From Cladosporium sp. IMV 00045 (lineage: Eukaryota > Ascomycota > Dothideomycetes > Cladosporiales > Cladosporiaceae), in assembly GCA_001931905.2 (NCBI GenBank), contig MSJI02000122.1, positions 9,986-31,729 on the forward strand: DNA of 21,744 nucleotides. Direction: 5' to 3'. A program made the position numbers and the translations under genes. The first letter of the stretch is position 1. Every line of letters begins with the position of its first letter. Positions 8,501 to 18,067 of the stretch are shown here, one piece after another. Below the pieces are notes generated by a model. The model saw only the letters and a list, made by a program, of their open reading frames with translations. It did no database searches and had not been told where the DNA came from.

Positions 8501-9619
8501 AGTCAAGTTGTTGGTAGTCGTCGCCGATCCCTCGCTGCTGGGGCGCTGCAGCCTGTCACAGCGACGCTGACAACATCAAGCTAAGCGCTAGCGGCGACAC
8601 CTTGTACTAGTGATCTTCTGGAATCCCTCGAAAGACAGAAGGAAAAAAAGGAAGAAAAAAAATTTGTGCAGCAGCCGGACCGCGTGACGCAGGCATCATG
8701 GAACGAGGCAGGAGGCGTGGCGGCGCAAACGCAGCGATATGTCGCCCTGTCGACTGCGCGGCTGCCGCTGCTTACCACCAACTACCGTAGTGAATAGGAT
8801 GCAGATCCTGCGACGCCGTGTGCGGCTACGCAGGTCTCGCAGTGCGTACGTTATGGCTGCGGACATGGCAAGCATTGGAGAGTTGTGTATGGGCCAGGAT
8901 GGCTTGGATGGGCAGACGGGCAGGCGAGAGGCAGGCAGAGCCAGTGGAGAGGCATCTCGTCTCGCAGCCCTGCTGCTGCGACACCACCCTGTCGACGCCG
9001 CCCTGACGCATGAAGCCGTTGTCAGGGACTGGGAATGCCTCAGACTGCCACGACTAGCCTCTCGTTCTCGCTGCTCCTGCTGCCGGACCCAGCAGTACCG
9101 CCGTGTGAAGCGTGCCTACAGCAGGGTGCTAGGGGGGTGGTGCAGGCTGCCGATCGAGCGTGCGACTCGCAACGACGGGTGCGCGCCATCCAGGCGCTGA
9201 GCCATCGTCTGCGCACCCACCACCACCACCCAACGCTGCCGCAGGCCGTGATGGGGCGACGTCGGGGCGTGGGCAGGGCAGGGCGCTGAGCCACCCAATT
9301 ACCACGGCCCACTCACATACACGCAAGCGTACCCTTCGGTGAACGGTGCTTTTGCTGGCCGCCTCAACACGCCAAACCTCATGCGGCATGGTCGTGGTGC
9401 ACCATGGTTTAGACGAGCCTGCACCTAATCCACGCGCCCAGCGTTGTGGAGCCAGGCGCCCTGGTATATCCCGTGGTCACTAGCGTGCATACGAACCGCC
9501 ATCCGTGCGCTCCAACCCAGCAAGATTAGCTCGGGCTACGTATCGTGTGTCGTCTAGAGGCGAAGGACTCATACGAACAAGGGCTTGCCACTCTGCTGGA
9601 AGCCAAACGCTGCCTGTGA
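5515..9619. other. gene-poor region, about 4.1 kb
   Basis: No gene can be supported. Frames up to about 150 codons occur on both strands but overlap one another, mostly begin at non-ATG codons, and lack recognisable domains, introns with convincing signals or stable codon preference. One + strand frame at 6354-6677 starts MEVRPCKLC and has a Pro-rich middle; I do not trust it. From about 7350 to 9480 the sequence becomes visibly more GC-rich with many CTG/CAG, GGCAG and CCACC runs; before that it is mixed. No terminal inverted repeats, LTRs, tRNA or 5S genes were found by eye. The last part may include upstream promoter sequence of the kinase gene. Confidence 0.5.
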
Positions 9620-10096
9620 CATTATACATACAAACCGCGGGTGCATCCTTTCGTTGTTATTCTGGTCGCCTGCCAACTCGTCATATTCGGCCTGTTCCCC
9701 AATTCTCTATCTTCCTTTCATCATCAATTGACAACCTAGAAAACACTCTTCGACCCATCGACTGGTTGTTTGCCTTTGCGCTTCATCTACCTTACGCCCC
9801 ACTCGCCTTGGGAATTTATCAACGTCTGGTCTTCGCCGCTACCACTGTTTGATCGCCTCACGCCAGTTGGACATTTATTTGGACCCGCTGCTACTCTGTT
9901 TGAGCTTGATATACCGGATCTTGTTGTACCACCTACAACAACTTGATATCTCCGGGAAACATTTTTAATATTTCCTTCTTTCAACTCCATCTGACTTTCT
10001 TTCAAGCTTCTCGCGGTTCATGATTGTTCCCAGAGCTTAAGGAAGGCCATTCATTCTCCTCGACCGAGGAGATCCCTTTTTTTCGATTCTTTGATC
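9620..10096 (+). promoter_or_regulatory. long leader and proximal promoter of the Ran1-like kinase
   Basis: From about 9620 to 10019 the + strand contains no ATG at all over about 400 nt, and it is rich in CT runs (e.g. tttccttctttcaactcc). That is the usual look of a long fungal 5' UTR. The first ATG met is a 6-codon uORF at 10020, followed by a T-rich run and the kinase start at 10097. No clear TATA box was identified. Confidence 0.45.
10020..10040 (+). other. short upstream ORF (6 codons)
   Basis: ATG ATT GTT CCC AGA GCT TAA (MIVPRA) is the only ATG in the ~400 nt before the kinase start and ends 56 nt before it. The spacing would allow reinitiation. Translation is an inference. Confidence 0.4.
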
Positions 10097-11374
10097 ATGC
10101 TGCCAACTCCGCCTGCATCGCCTAAACTTTGCGGGACCAACTCGAACTTGTCAGACCGCAGGATTGGAACGATCCTTGGTGGCTATGTCGAATTGATCAA
10201 CGTCCTTGGCGTCGGAGCATACGGAACGGTCTACCAAGCCCGCAATGTCGTGACTGGCGCCCTGTACGCCGTCAAGGCATTGGAAAAAGCTGGACTCGAT
10301 GCCAGGCAACGGAAATTCCAGGAGCGTGAGATCGAGCTTCATTACCTTGCCAGCCAGCACGACAGCGTGGTCTCAATGCACAAGGTCATTGACACCAGGG
10401 ACTGCACCTTTGTTGTCCTTGAGTACTGCCCGGAAGGCGACTTGTTTTCCAAGATCACCGAGGAAGGCCACTACGTCGAGGACGACGCAAAGGCTCGCCA
10501 GGTTTTCTTGCAGATCCTCCGTGCCGTGCAGTATTGCCATGAACAGGAGATCTTCCACCGGGACCTCAAGCCTGAGAACATCCTGGTCAAGGACAACGGT
10601 TTCACTGTGAAGCTCGCCGATTTTGGACTTGCCACTCGTGATGCTTTGACTTCCGACTTTGGCTGTGGCTCGACATTCTACATGTCACCTGGTATGTTCA
10701 CTCCCGATCCGATCAACAATGACAACATACTGATCAATATTACAGAATGTCAAGAAACCAACCCGCACCCGATGGCTTGCTACCAGTCAGCACCCAACGA
10801 TGTGTGGTCCCTTGGTGTCATCCTGGTCAACCTGACTTGTGGACGCAACCCTTGGAAGCGCGCATCTGTCGAGGATTCCACCTACAAGGCCTACCGCAAG
10901 GACCCCAACTTCCTGAAGACCATTCTGCCCATCACTGATGAGTGCGATGCCATCTTGAGGAGGATCTTTGACCTCAACCCGGCAAAGCGGATCACCCTCC
11001 CGGAGTTGATCAAGTGGATGGAGAGCCAGCCCAGGCTCACCCAGGGTTCGACCGAGCCCATCTCGCCCGTCGAGCAAGTTGCTCAGGACTCTATGTTCCC
11101 CAACGCCCAGGACTGCCACTTTGAGCTTCCGGCCCCCAGGTACCCTGCTGCCCAGGTCTTCCCGCCCACTCCGGTTTCGACGCCCCCGACTTCTGTACAT
11201 TGCACGCCTCAACCTACTCTCTATACGTCGCAGGTCCGGCCGCAGGCACCCTGCTTTCAGGCTCCTGTGCCCGCATACGTCCCTTTTCAGGCTCAATGGA
11301 ACCGGTGTGGCGCTTACTTTTCTCAATTCGCAACGCCGCAATGCCCCCAGCCTTACTGGACTTTCGCCCACTAA
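10097..11374 (+). CDS. ran1: Ran1/Pat1-like serine/threonine protein kinase
   Basis: Two exons, 10097-10691 and 10746-11374, give 407 residues. The intron (54 nt, GTATGT...TTACAG) has no stop and keeps frame, but its removal restores the conserved motif STFYMSPECQ, so it is real. Kinase landmarks: Gly loop GVGAYGTVY at 38-46, Lys60 (AVKAL), HRDLKPEN at 154-161 with catalytic Asp156, DFG at 175-177, APE-equivalent SPE at 197-199, DVWSLG at 217-222; the domain ends near 298. The tail to 407 is Pro/Gln/Ala-rich with many aromatic residues and no recognised domain. GCGSTFYMSPE and overall layout fit the S. pombe Ran1/Pat1 and yeast Sks1/Vhs1 group, which restrain meiosis or respond to nutrients. 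The first in-frame ATG at 10097 is preceded by TTG, not used. A long ATG-free leader with one uORF suggests translational control. Confidence 0.88.
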   Translation: MLPTPPASPKLCGTNSNLSDRRIGTILGGYVELINVLGVGAYGTVYQARNVVTGALYAVKALEKAGLDARQRKFQEREIELHYLASQHDSVVSMHKVIDTRDCTFVVLEYCPEGDLFSKITEEGHYVEDDAKARQVFLQILRAVQYCHEQEIFHRDLKPENILVKDNGFTVKLADFGLATRDALTSDFGCGSTFYMSPGMFTPDPINNDNILINITECQETNPHPMACYQSAPNDVWSLGVILVNLTCGRNPWKRASVEDSTYKAYRKDPNFLKTILPITDECDAILRRIFDLNPAKRITLPELIKWMESQPRLTQGSTEPISPVEQVAQDSMFPNAQDCHFELPAPRYPAAQVFPPTPVSTPPTSVHCTPQPTLYTSQVRPQAPCFQAPVPAYVPFQAQWNRCGAYFSQFATPQCPQPYWTFAH

Positions 11375-14300
11375 GGCCGCTCTTCTCTTCTTTCGTACAC
11401 TTTTCTTACCCCCGGCATGGCACTACGAGCTTCACGATACACTTTTTTTCAACCCAAAAACACTTTTATTACATCTCGTATTTTCTTGGCACTTTACTGG
11501 ATACAAAAAGGGAATCCGAGCGCAGCGTTGCTTGTCTTGCTCATTAGACATGGCTTTTATTTGATTGGAGCGGAGAGGATTGGAATTTTGCTTGGATGGA
11601 AAAAGAGATACCCACGACGCTTTTCTGTTTTGATTGTTATCATTGGCGCAGGAGGAAGATGGAAAAAACACTTGGAATCACGAGCGGCTTGTGCTCGAAA
11701 AACGGAAAAAATTTTGAAGTCGGCTTTGATTCGACGTTTAGAGCTGGAGCGGATTTTCTTGATTGCATTTGATAGCGCTGTCGATGCTGCTTCCGAGCAT
11801 GATACTACGATTAGACGGACACACTACTACTGTATCAACACCTAACTACCTACCTACCAACCGCTTACTCCTCTTTTCCTGGCCATATCACAGCCTCCTG
11901 TTTGATCTTGCTTATGTCTTAACGGTCCAAAAATAATCCACCCCCATCTGGATCAAACCAACGTAATCCCCACAGCCGTTATATGTCGCCCTGGGACTTC
12001 TAGAATGATTGTTTGACGTGATATAGCAACCCCTTCGCTGGTGTCAGACCCTTAAATGTCCGTTAATCGTCCGAATGTCTCAGATCAGTCTCGCCTGGTA
12101 ACGCAGAGGGCTCTCCGTGGAAACAATAATTGAATTGACACAGATCATAACAGACAAAACGCTTTGCCCGCCGTTCCCTTCCTCATCATGTCACCGTGCT
12201 ATACCATTAACACCGACTCAGCCCGTCCCCGATCAATATTGCTACTTCGCTATGCGCGACCGTCCCGTCTCCTGCCTTAGGCATTCCCACATGTCCCATC
12301 ATGCTTCTCAGCCTCCTTCACGCACCATGAGAACATCTCTCATGCATGCTACTATACAGTATATCCACAAGCACGGGCCTTCCCTGCTCATCATACAGCC
12401 AACTACCTCTCAACACGGCTGCGCTGCCACCAACCTTCTCGTAGACTTGCCCAGCCTCGCTACTACTTGCCCACCCTCCTGCAAGGCTGCTTGTCGCCGC
12501 TGTGCTAAGCCGCGTACGAGCGGCGAGATTCGGTACAGTACAGTACAGTAGTATAGAGTGTGGCTGGCCCACTCCAGCAAAGGAAGACTCGCATGGAGGA
12601 TGCAGAGCTATGGGGTGCCGCACGCGGGCACCAGCAGCATCATGACGGCGACATATAACTCTCACGGCACGCAAACTTCCTCTCACACTGAGAACCTGCC
12701 AATAGAGAGACAGCTTTAGGGAAGCAAGCAACTTTTCGCCCATCCTATCCGCGATGTCAAGACACGGGGAGCCGCCCTGACATCCCTACGAGCTTACAAG
12801 TAACTTTTGCCGCTCTTCTTTTTGCCTTTTCTTCCCAGCCGGGTCAAGGTAGTCAGTCGTGCTTCGAGCTGCATGCATGCATGTAATTCCGTAGCTGCGG
12901 GGCGGGTTCTGTGTGTGCCAAACATGCGCTTCTTTCTCATCATCATCATCACACCACTACGTGATACCGTACTGCCACTTGCCTTTTCCCTCACCCGCCT
13001 TCTGTGCTGCGAGAGTGTGAGTAGTGAGTGTGTGTGCGTGTGTCGCCTCGGGTGGGTTGGCATTCCTCCTGAGCCCTTTTGCAGATTCGGTATCACACGC
13101 TATACTTGGCTACTGTATACTTTTGTGATTTTTCCGTTTTTCGCCTCATCATGATCATCAGCCATCGTCAATGTGAAGGATTTCAACCGGTTCCAGCCCC
13201 ATTTTGGCCCAGAGACAGTTTTGTACCTCCCTGCAGTGTACGTACGCGGTTTCGAGAACGAGCATCCAAGGCCAATAATAACACCCTTGTGTCTCTTGTA
13301 GATTGTATCCGATCCTTTAACCGTAGGGCCTCCCACGGCGCCAGGAATGGAGGCATGGCAAGGATTAGTATCCCCGCAGGTATATCTTCTAGTATAGCAC
13401 TCGCAGCATAGAGCAAAGATAATGCACGTTCTATATGGATTCCTTCCCGTTCCGGGCCTCTGACTTCAGACACGTGTCGATCGCACCACCGTCCGGCACT
13501 TGACGGCGCACCGACAGCATTATTACCCTTCCTTTACACTCTCGCTCGCTGGCGCGGTTTGGGATCTTTCGATGTGCAACGAACGACGCGCCCCGCAGGC
13601 CCTAGAGCAGCACGCGCGCGTGTGTGAGGGCGGGCGGCTATAGAGGAGGACGCGCTGCTGTATGCAGCTTGACGCATGGCGTCTGGCAAGGCCAATATGC
13701 GAGATGCAAGTATGAGGTGTGAGACATGGGTTGGCGGAAAGTAAGAAAGGGTAGTGTGCATGCGTGTGGCCAGGGAGGTTTGTTGCGAAAGGCCCCGTCA
13801 GCCTACGTCTTGCATCTGCGATTTGCTCTGGGCTGACCTCTTGCTGCGGCTTGGAGGTTGGTGAGGCAAAAAAGCATCCATCCATCCATTCGTCTGCAGG
13901 CTCTTGGAACCTTTCCTGTGCGATGTCAAGGTAGTGAGACGGCACCTCGGGACGCCTGCGGCGTTTGTCGTTGGGGGAGGCTTACTTTCTTGCCTCAGAG
14001 CTCCCACACACATTTACCTCAGGTGATGATCGTGTGACTATCATTCTTGCTGAGGTACCGCCCGCGGTGCTCGTTGGCTCGGCTCCGTTCCTACAGTACG
14101 TACGGGTGTACCTTTTTGCCTTTCCGTCACTGAGACCAGGCAATCCCTGTGTTCCATTTACACTGCTGTCTCCGGCTGCAAGGCTTCCACGCACGAAACG
14201 CATGGCGTTGCGCCTCGGGATGGCTGCTGATGTGCCACGGTCATCACTCAGGCGAGCCAGATCGAGGCGATCAGTCCGATTAGAATAACTCTGTTGGTAT

Positions 14301-14397
14301 TTGACTCGATGGCTGATATCAGGTGTACATTAATGTTGAGAGTTTGGCGTGCTCGTAATCAAGCATCTCACGTTTGAGGTTGTTGACCTTTTGAGAG
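11375..14397. other. intergenic region with simple repeats
   Basis: No gene can be supported over about 3 kb. The first ~470 bases are T-rich and likely the kinase 3' UTR; a 142-codon + frame there (11417-11845) has no domain. Short tandem repeats are scattered through the rest: (ACCT) at 11845-11857, (GTACA)3 at 12533-12550, (GCAT)3 at 12871-12882, (CAT)4-5 at 12937-12952, a GT-rich run at 13025-13043 and (ATCC)3 at 13876-13887. Other open frames begin at non-ATG codons and overlap each other. Confidence 0.45.
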
Positions 14398-14943
14398 TCA
14401 TCTCGTGATCATGTTAAACACAAGCACATCATTGGTTCGCATGCTGTTGAAGCGAAAATGCGCCGAACATGAGACACGTTCGAAAGGTTCTCGAAGATGT
14501 TTCATTCCATGGTCCCCGGCCTCTTTCAGCGAATGATCCACACGGCATCGATCAGCAGTATAGTCGCAGTTGACGAAAACCGTACTTTTACACAAGACCC
14601 CTTTGGTGGTACGCATGGGCCGTGATATGACTTACGGGGACTTGATGTCAGAAACCGCGTTGCCTATCCGCTGAGACAGGGTCTGATACAGCTCATGAGG
14701 TTGATCTTTGGAAAGATCTTCGGTGGATCTGTTGTATTGCGTTTTGTTCGAATTATGCTTGTATCCAAGCGGATTCATGTCTACCGGAGGTACACGATAA
14801 TGCCCAAAATACTCGCTCCGCCTCCGACAATCCCTGACACTCTCACCCTGCAGTGATTGCCTCCTCACAAATGCGATGCCGTCACCGTACTGATTGCGCG
14901 GATCCAGGAGTCGTACGAATACGATCCCCGATGTTGTTGGCAT
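14398..14943 (-). CDS. hypothetical small spliced gene (uncertain)
   Basis: Two minus-strand frames join cleanly: exon 1 14636-14943 (starting MPTTSGIVFVRLLDP) and exon 2 14398-14584, across a 51-nt intron with a perfect GTAAGT donor and AAAAG acceptor. The spliced frame gives 164 residues. Exon 2 reads like protein (TVFVNCDYTADRCRVDHSLK, then EPFERVSCSAHFRFNS). The intron carries an in-frame stop at once (GTAA), so splicing would be required. No domain, signal peptide or membrane segment is recognised, and the acceptor lacks a pyrimidine tract. It sits in the 3' flank of PRP4, same strand, 93 bp away, so it could also be chance inside a PRP4 3' UTR. Confidence 0.3.
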
Positions 14944-15036
14944 TTGTGCATCTATCACCAATCCAGCAAGCTACAGAGTGGTCTGCAAAGTGCAAATCTT
15001 CCCTGCCTGCATTGTCACCACGCTCGGGACGAACTT

Positions 15037-17694
15037 CTACCTCATCCTCAGCGGTGCCATTGCCGGCTTTACCTTCGTCGTGGTCGCAGCAGCGGCAGAC
15101 GGCTGTGCATGCTGGATGAAAGGGTGTCGCAACGCATCGTTGGGGCTGATCCTCCTTGCCGGATCAAGCTGTAAGCACTTCTCCAACAAGTCAACAAATG
15201 CGTGCAGTTCTTTCAGTTCCGCCGGGGCCATGGATCTCGCGTTCCCCGTCAAGCGTGCCTTGAGGTCCTTCCCTGGCACGGTCTTGGTGAAGTTCATCTG
15301 TTTCATCGTAGTGTTGCCCGTGATCTTATCGCGTTCCTGCGAAACGAAGACGAATTCCGGATCGCCGCCGATGAAGTGCTTATCCGCGAGTGTCGAGCGG
15401 ATAATCACGCGCTTTGGGAATTTTCCGCGGCACTCTTGGATGACTCGCAGCATTTGGTTGTTGTCTCCACCTGCAAAGAGGATGCGACCAGTGTAGAGTT
15501 CGTAGAGCGTGCACCCAATAGACCACATGTCGATAGCGTAGTCGAATGGCATTCCAAGAATTACTTCAGGCGCACGGTAGAAGCGAGAGACCAGATATGG
15601 CGTGACCTCGGCATCCTCAGCCTTGGATGCGGTTCCAAGGTCACAAATCTTCAGGTTGCTCCGTTCTTGGTTCACCAAGATGTTGTCGGGCTTCAGATCA
15701 GCATGTAGAACCTCATTTCTCTTCAGGTGGCTGAGCGCAAGGAACATTTGACGAGCGTACGCGCGGATGGCCTTGAGGTTGATTCCAACATTGCGGCCGA
15801 ATTTCTTGAGCACCTCACGCAAGTCGGAGTGGAGGTTCTCGAAAACCAAGCACATATGATTCTTGTGGTCGAAGTTGCGTAGAAGTCGGATGACGTGCTT
15901 TTTATCCTCCGGATCGCTAGCATTCAAGAGCGTGAGCATATCCATTTCTTTGGTTCCGGCTTTGTACATGGTCTCATTGTTGCAAGCAATCTTGACGGCA
16001 ACATCTTGGTTTGTCTTTGTGTCGGTTGCTCTGACCACTGTGGCGAATGTGCCCTTGCCGATTTGCTGCTGGACAGCGTAGCGTCCGTCAAGTAACTCGC
16101 CAAGGATAATGCGATAGTGTCCATCCGGATAGTCCCAGTTGTCTAGCAGGCTGGAATCGAGAGCGCGAATCTCTGCGTGGCCAGCTGCTTTTGATGTAGC
16201 TTCAGCAGGAGCAAACATGTCGTCGTCGTCATCTTCTGCGAACATGTCGAATTCCTTGTCCGCCTGCGCAGGTGCTCCAGCCGTGGGAAGGTGCGTATCG
16301 TCAGGCTGACTCTGTGCCGCATTGACGAAAGGCTTGTGGTCAGGTCTGTCCTCTTGCATGTCCATGGTAGGATCATAGTCAGCTGCTGATGGGCCTTCGT
16401 CATCGTTGGGTGTGGCGTCTGCTTGCTGTCTATTTGCCAACTCCTCGTCATTTGACACGGTGATTGAAGCTGGAGAGCCAGGACTTGCTGGCGTACGAGG
16501 CGAGTCTAGAGAATTTGGTGCTGTAAAGGATTGGTCAGTCAACGCAGCTTTGCCAGCTCTTTCGGTGAAGAGATACTCACAGGACGCACGTTCCGATGTC
16601 AGTCCACTGCTCTCATGCTGAGGAGTGCTAGGAGCGGACATCGTGTTCTGCTCAAGCGCTTGAACCAGAAGTGGCGGCTGCTGGTTTTTGTACTTGGCTT
16701 TGATGGCCTCCCTCCTCTTTCGGCGCTGCTCAATCAGTTCATCTTCGGTCAATGTAGGTGTGGGCTCTGACTCGGCTTCCTTTGTGGCTTCCTCAGTCTC
16801 GACACTGTTATTTCGGTTGTTAGTGAACATTTCAAGTTGGACATATTCAGGCGCGACATACCGAGGCTGTTGCGAAGACTTCGCAAGTTCATCGTTGCTG
16901 TGCACGTTTTCATCGTTCTCCATGTGAGCAGAGCGGGATGAAGATAAGTCACTGGAGGAAGTCTTTTGACTCGCCTTGTCTGATTTGGGCTGCTCCTGGG
17001 GTCGCACGATGCCTGCTGGACCGCGCCGATTAGGAGACTTGGAGGGCCTGCGAGCAGCCTCACGATCACGGCCATTCCGGAGTGGCAACTCTGGGCTCTC
17101 GCGGGAAAGTCTGCCATCATCCCTAGAACGGCGGCGGTGTCTTTCTGTATCCCCGCGACTCGGACCAGTTGATGCGTGGCCGGCGCCACGTTGAGACGCA
17201 TCCTTGTTTTTCTCGTAATGGACCTTGAAGCGTCTAGGGTCCGAGTGACCCGAGTTGGAGTAGTGATTAGAGGAACGAGGTCTTTTGTCGCCCGCACGTG
17301 CACCGTCCTGCCCAGGAGGGGACTCAGAACGTAGTCTGTCGTTGAGACGACGTCTCGGAGGCGAACGCGAGTACGAGCGAGAGCGAGAGCGCGATGATGA
17401 CCTTGACATGGAGCGACGTTTCGAGTTTGGTGCGCGGTACGGCGATCTGGAGCGACGAGGATTGCGTGGGGACCTAGGAGGTGGGCCACGGTATGATGAC
17501 CTGGCCATGGTGTCTCCGGAGCCGTCAAGACGCGAAGAACGAGATGAAGCACCGCTGTGCAGTCTGGTCGAATTGTTAACCCCGCCGTCTCTTGATTCGG
17601 ATGTGTATGGCTTAGATGCCTTCTCCTCGTCTCCGCGACTGCTACCGCCGCGGTACCTTTCGCCTTCCGCGAAGGAAGATGCGCGTGGGTTCAT
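15037..17694 (-). CDS. prp4: Prp4 pre-mRNA-splicing serine/threonine kinase
   Basis: Three exons on the minus strand: 16862-17694, 16581-16804 and 15037-16520, giving 846 residues. Introns: 16805-16861 (57 nt, GTATGT, perfect CACTAAC branch site, AACAG) and 16521-16580 (60 nt, GTGAGT, TTTACAG). Both are multiples of three without stops. Residues ~1-250 are Arg/Ser/Pro-rich with RS dipeptides (SRSRSRSYSRSPPRRR around 101-116), typical of splicing factors. The middle is acidic, with DMFAEDDDDDMFAP followed by the conserved LDNWDYPDGHYRIILGELLDGRY. Kinase landmarks: Gly loop IGKGTFATVV 506-515, Lys529 (VAVK), HADLKPDN with Asp627, DLG from Asp646, SRFYRAPEVILG, and DMWSIGCTLYELYTG. HADLKPDN (not HRD) and SRFYRAPE identify Prp4 of the CMGC group. 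It phosphorylates Prp6/Prp31-type U4/U6.U5 proteins to activate the spliceosome in the nucleus. Start ATG at 17694 is the first in frame. Confidence 0.95.
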   Translation of the reverse strand: MNPRASSFAEGERYRGGSSRGDEEKASKPYTSESRDGGVNNSTRLHSGASSRSSRLDGSGDTMARSSYRGPPPRSPRNPRRSRSPYRAPNSKRRSMSRSSSRSRSRSYSRSPPRRRLNDRLRSESPPGQDGARAGDKRPRSSNHYSNSGHSDPRRFKVHYEKNKDASQRGAGHASTGPSRGDTERHRRRSRDDGRLSRESPELPLRNGRDREAARRPSKSPNRRGPAGIVRPQEQPKSDKASQKTSSSDLSSSRSAHMENDENVHSNDELAKSSQQPRYVAPEYVQLEMFTNNRNNSVETEEATKEAESEPTPTLTEDELIEQRRKRREAIKAKYKNQQPPLLVQALEQNTMSAPSTPQHESSGLTSERASCEYLFTERAGKAALTDQSFTAPNSLDSPRTPASPGSPASITVSNDEELANRQQADATPNDDEGPSAADYDPTMDMQEDRPDHKPFVNAAQSQPDDTHLPTAGAPAQADKEFDMFAEDDDDDMFAPAEATSKAAGHAEIRALDSSLLDNWDYPDGHYRIILGELLDGRYAVQQQIGKGTFATVVRATDTKTNQDVAVKIACNNETMYKAGTKEMDMLTLLNASDPEDKKHVIRLLRNFDHKNHMCLVFENLHSDLREVLKKFGRNVGINLKAIRAYARQMFLALSHLKRNEVLHADLKPDNILVNQERSNLKICDLGTASKAEDAEVTPYLVSRFYRAPEVILGMPFDYAIDMWSIGCTLYELYTGRILFAGGDNNQMLRVIQECRGKFPKRVIIRSTLADKHFIGGDPEFVFVSQERDKITGNTTMKQMNFTKTVPGKDLKARLTGNARSMAPAELKELHAFVDLLEKCLQLDPARRISPNDALRHPFIQHAQPSAAAATTTKVKPAMAPLRMR

Positions 17695-18050
17695 CTTGCC
17701 AGGTGGTACTCTGAAACTGCACCGACAAGTTCCCTGCGCTCGAGGTTGGAAAACTCTTGGTTAGCGGATATGATCTGCGTAAGGCGCGTTTTGCTTGCGG
17801 TACCAGTGTGGAAAGAGTCCTCACAGGCTGCTGGTATTCTTGTGTTGCGCAATTCACGCCGCGCAAACTGATGGACGCGGTTGCGCTTGCTGTATAGAGT
17901 GCTGGCCACGTGCTTGACAAAGATGTCGGTGGTGGTTGTGGTGAAGGTGAAAGGTGGCAGTGGCTGCTGCTGCTGACGATGATGTCGCGCGCCTCGGCTG
18001 GCGTCTGAAGATTTGATAAGCCGGAGGCTGGCCCTGAAATTCCTCTCCAG

Positions 18051-18067
18051 TAGGGTTAGGGTTGGGG
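18051..18067 (+). promoter_or_regulatory. telomere-like (TTAGGG)2 motif upstream of PRP4
   Basis: TAGGGTTAGGGTTGGGG; on the PRP4 sense strand CCCCAACCCTAACCCTA, about 357 bp before the PRP4 start. Two telomere-type units in a promoter resemble Tbf1/telobox elements known upstream of fungal ribosomal and RNA-processing genes. A shorter copy (CCTAACCCTAA) lies at 2700-2710. Confidence 0.4.

Noticed and set aside
11417..11845. 142-codon + frame after the kinase stop
   Set aside because: It lies in T-rich DNA that looks like 3' UTR; no domain or coherent codon preference, though it does start with ATG.
13523..13945. 140-codon minus frame
   Set aside because: Starts at GTG, overlaps other frames and a simple repeat, and has no recognisable protein features.
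16749..17552. 267-codon minus frame inside PRP4
   Set aside because: Shadow of the RS-rich repetitive coding sequence in another frame.
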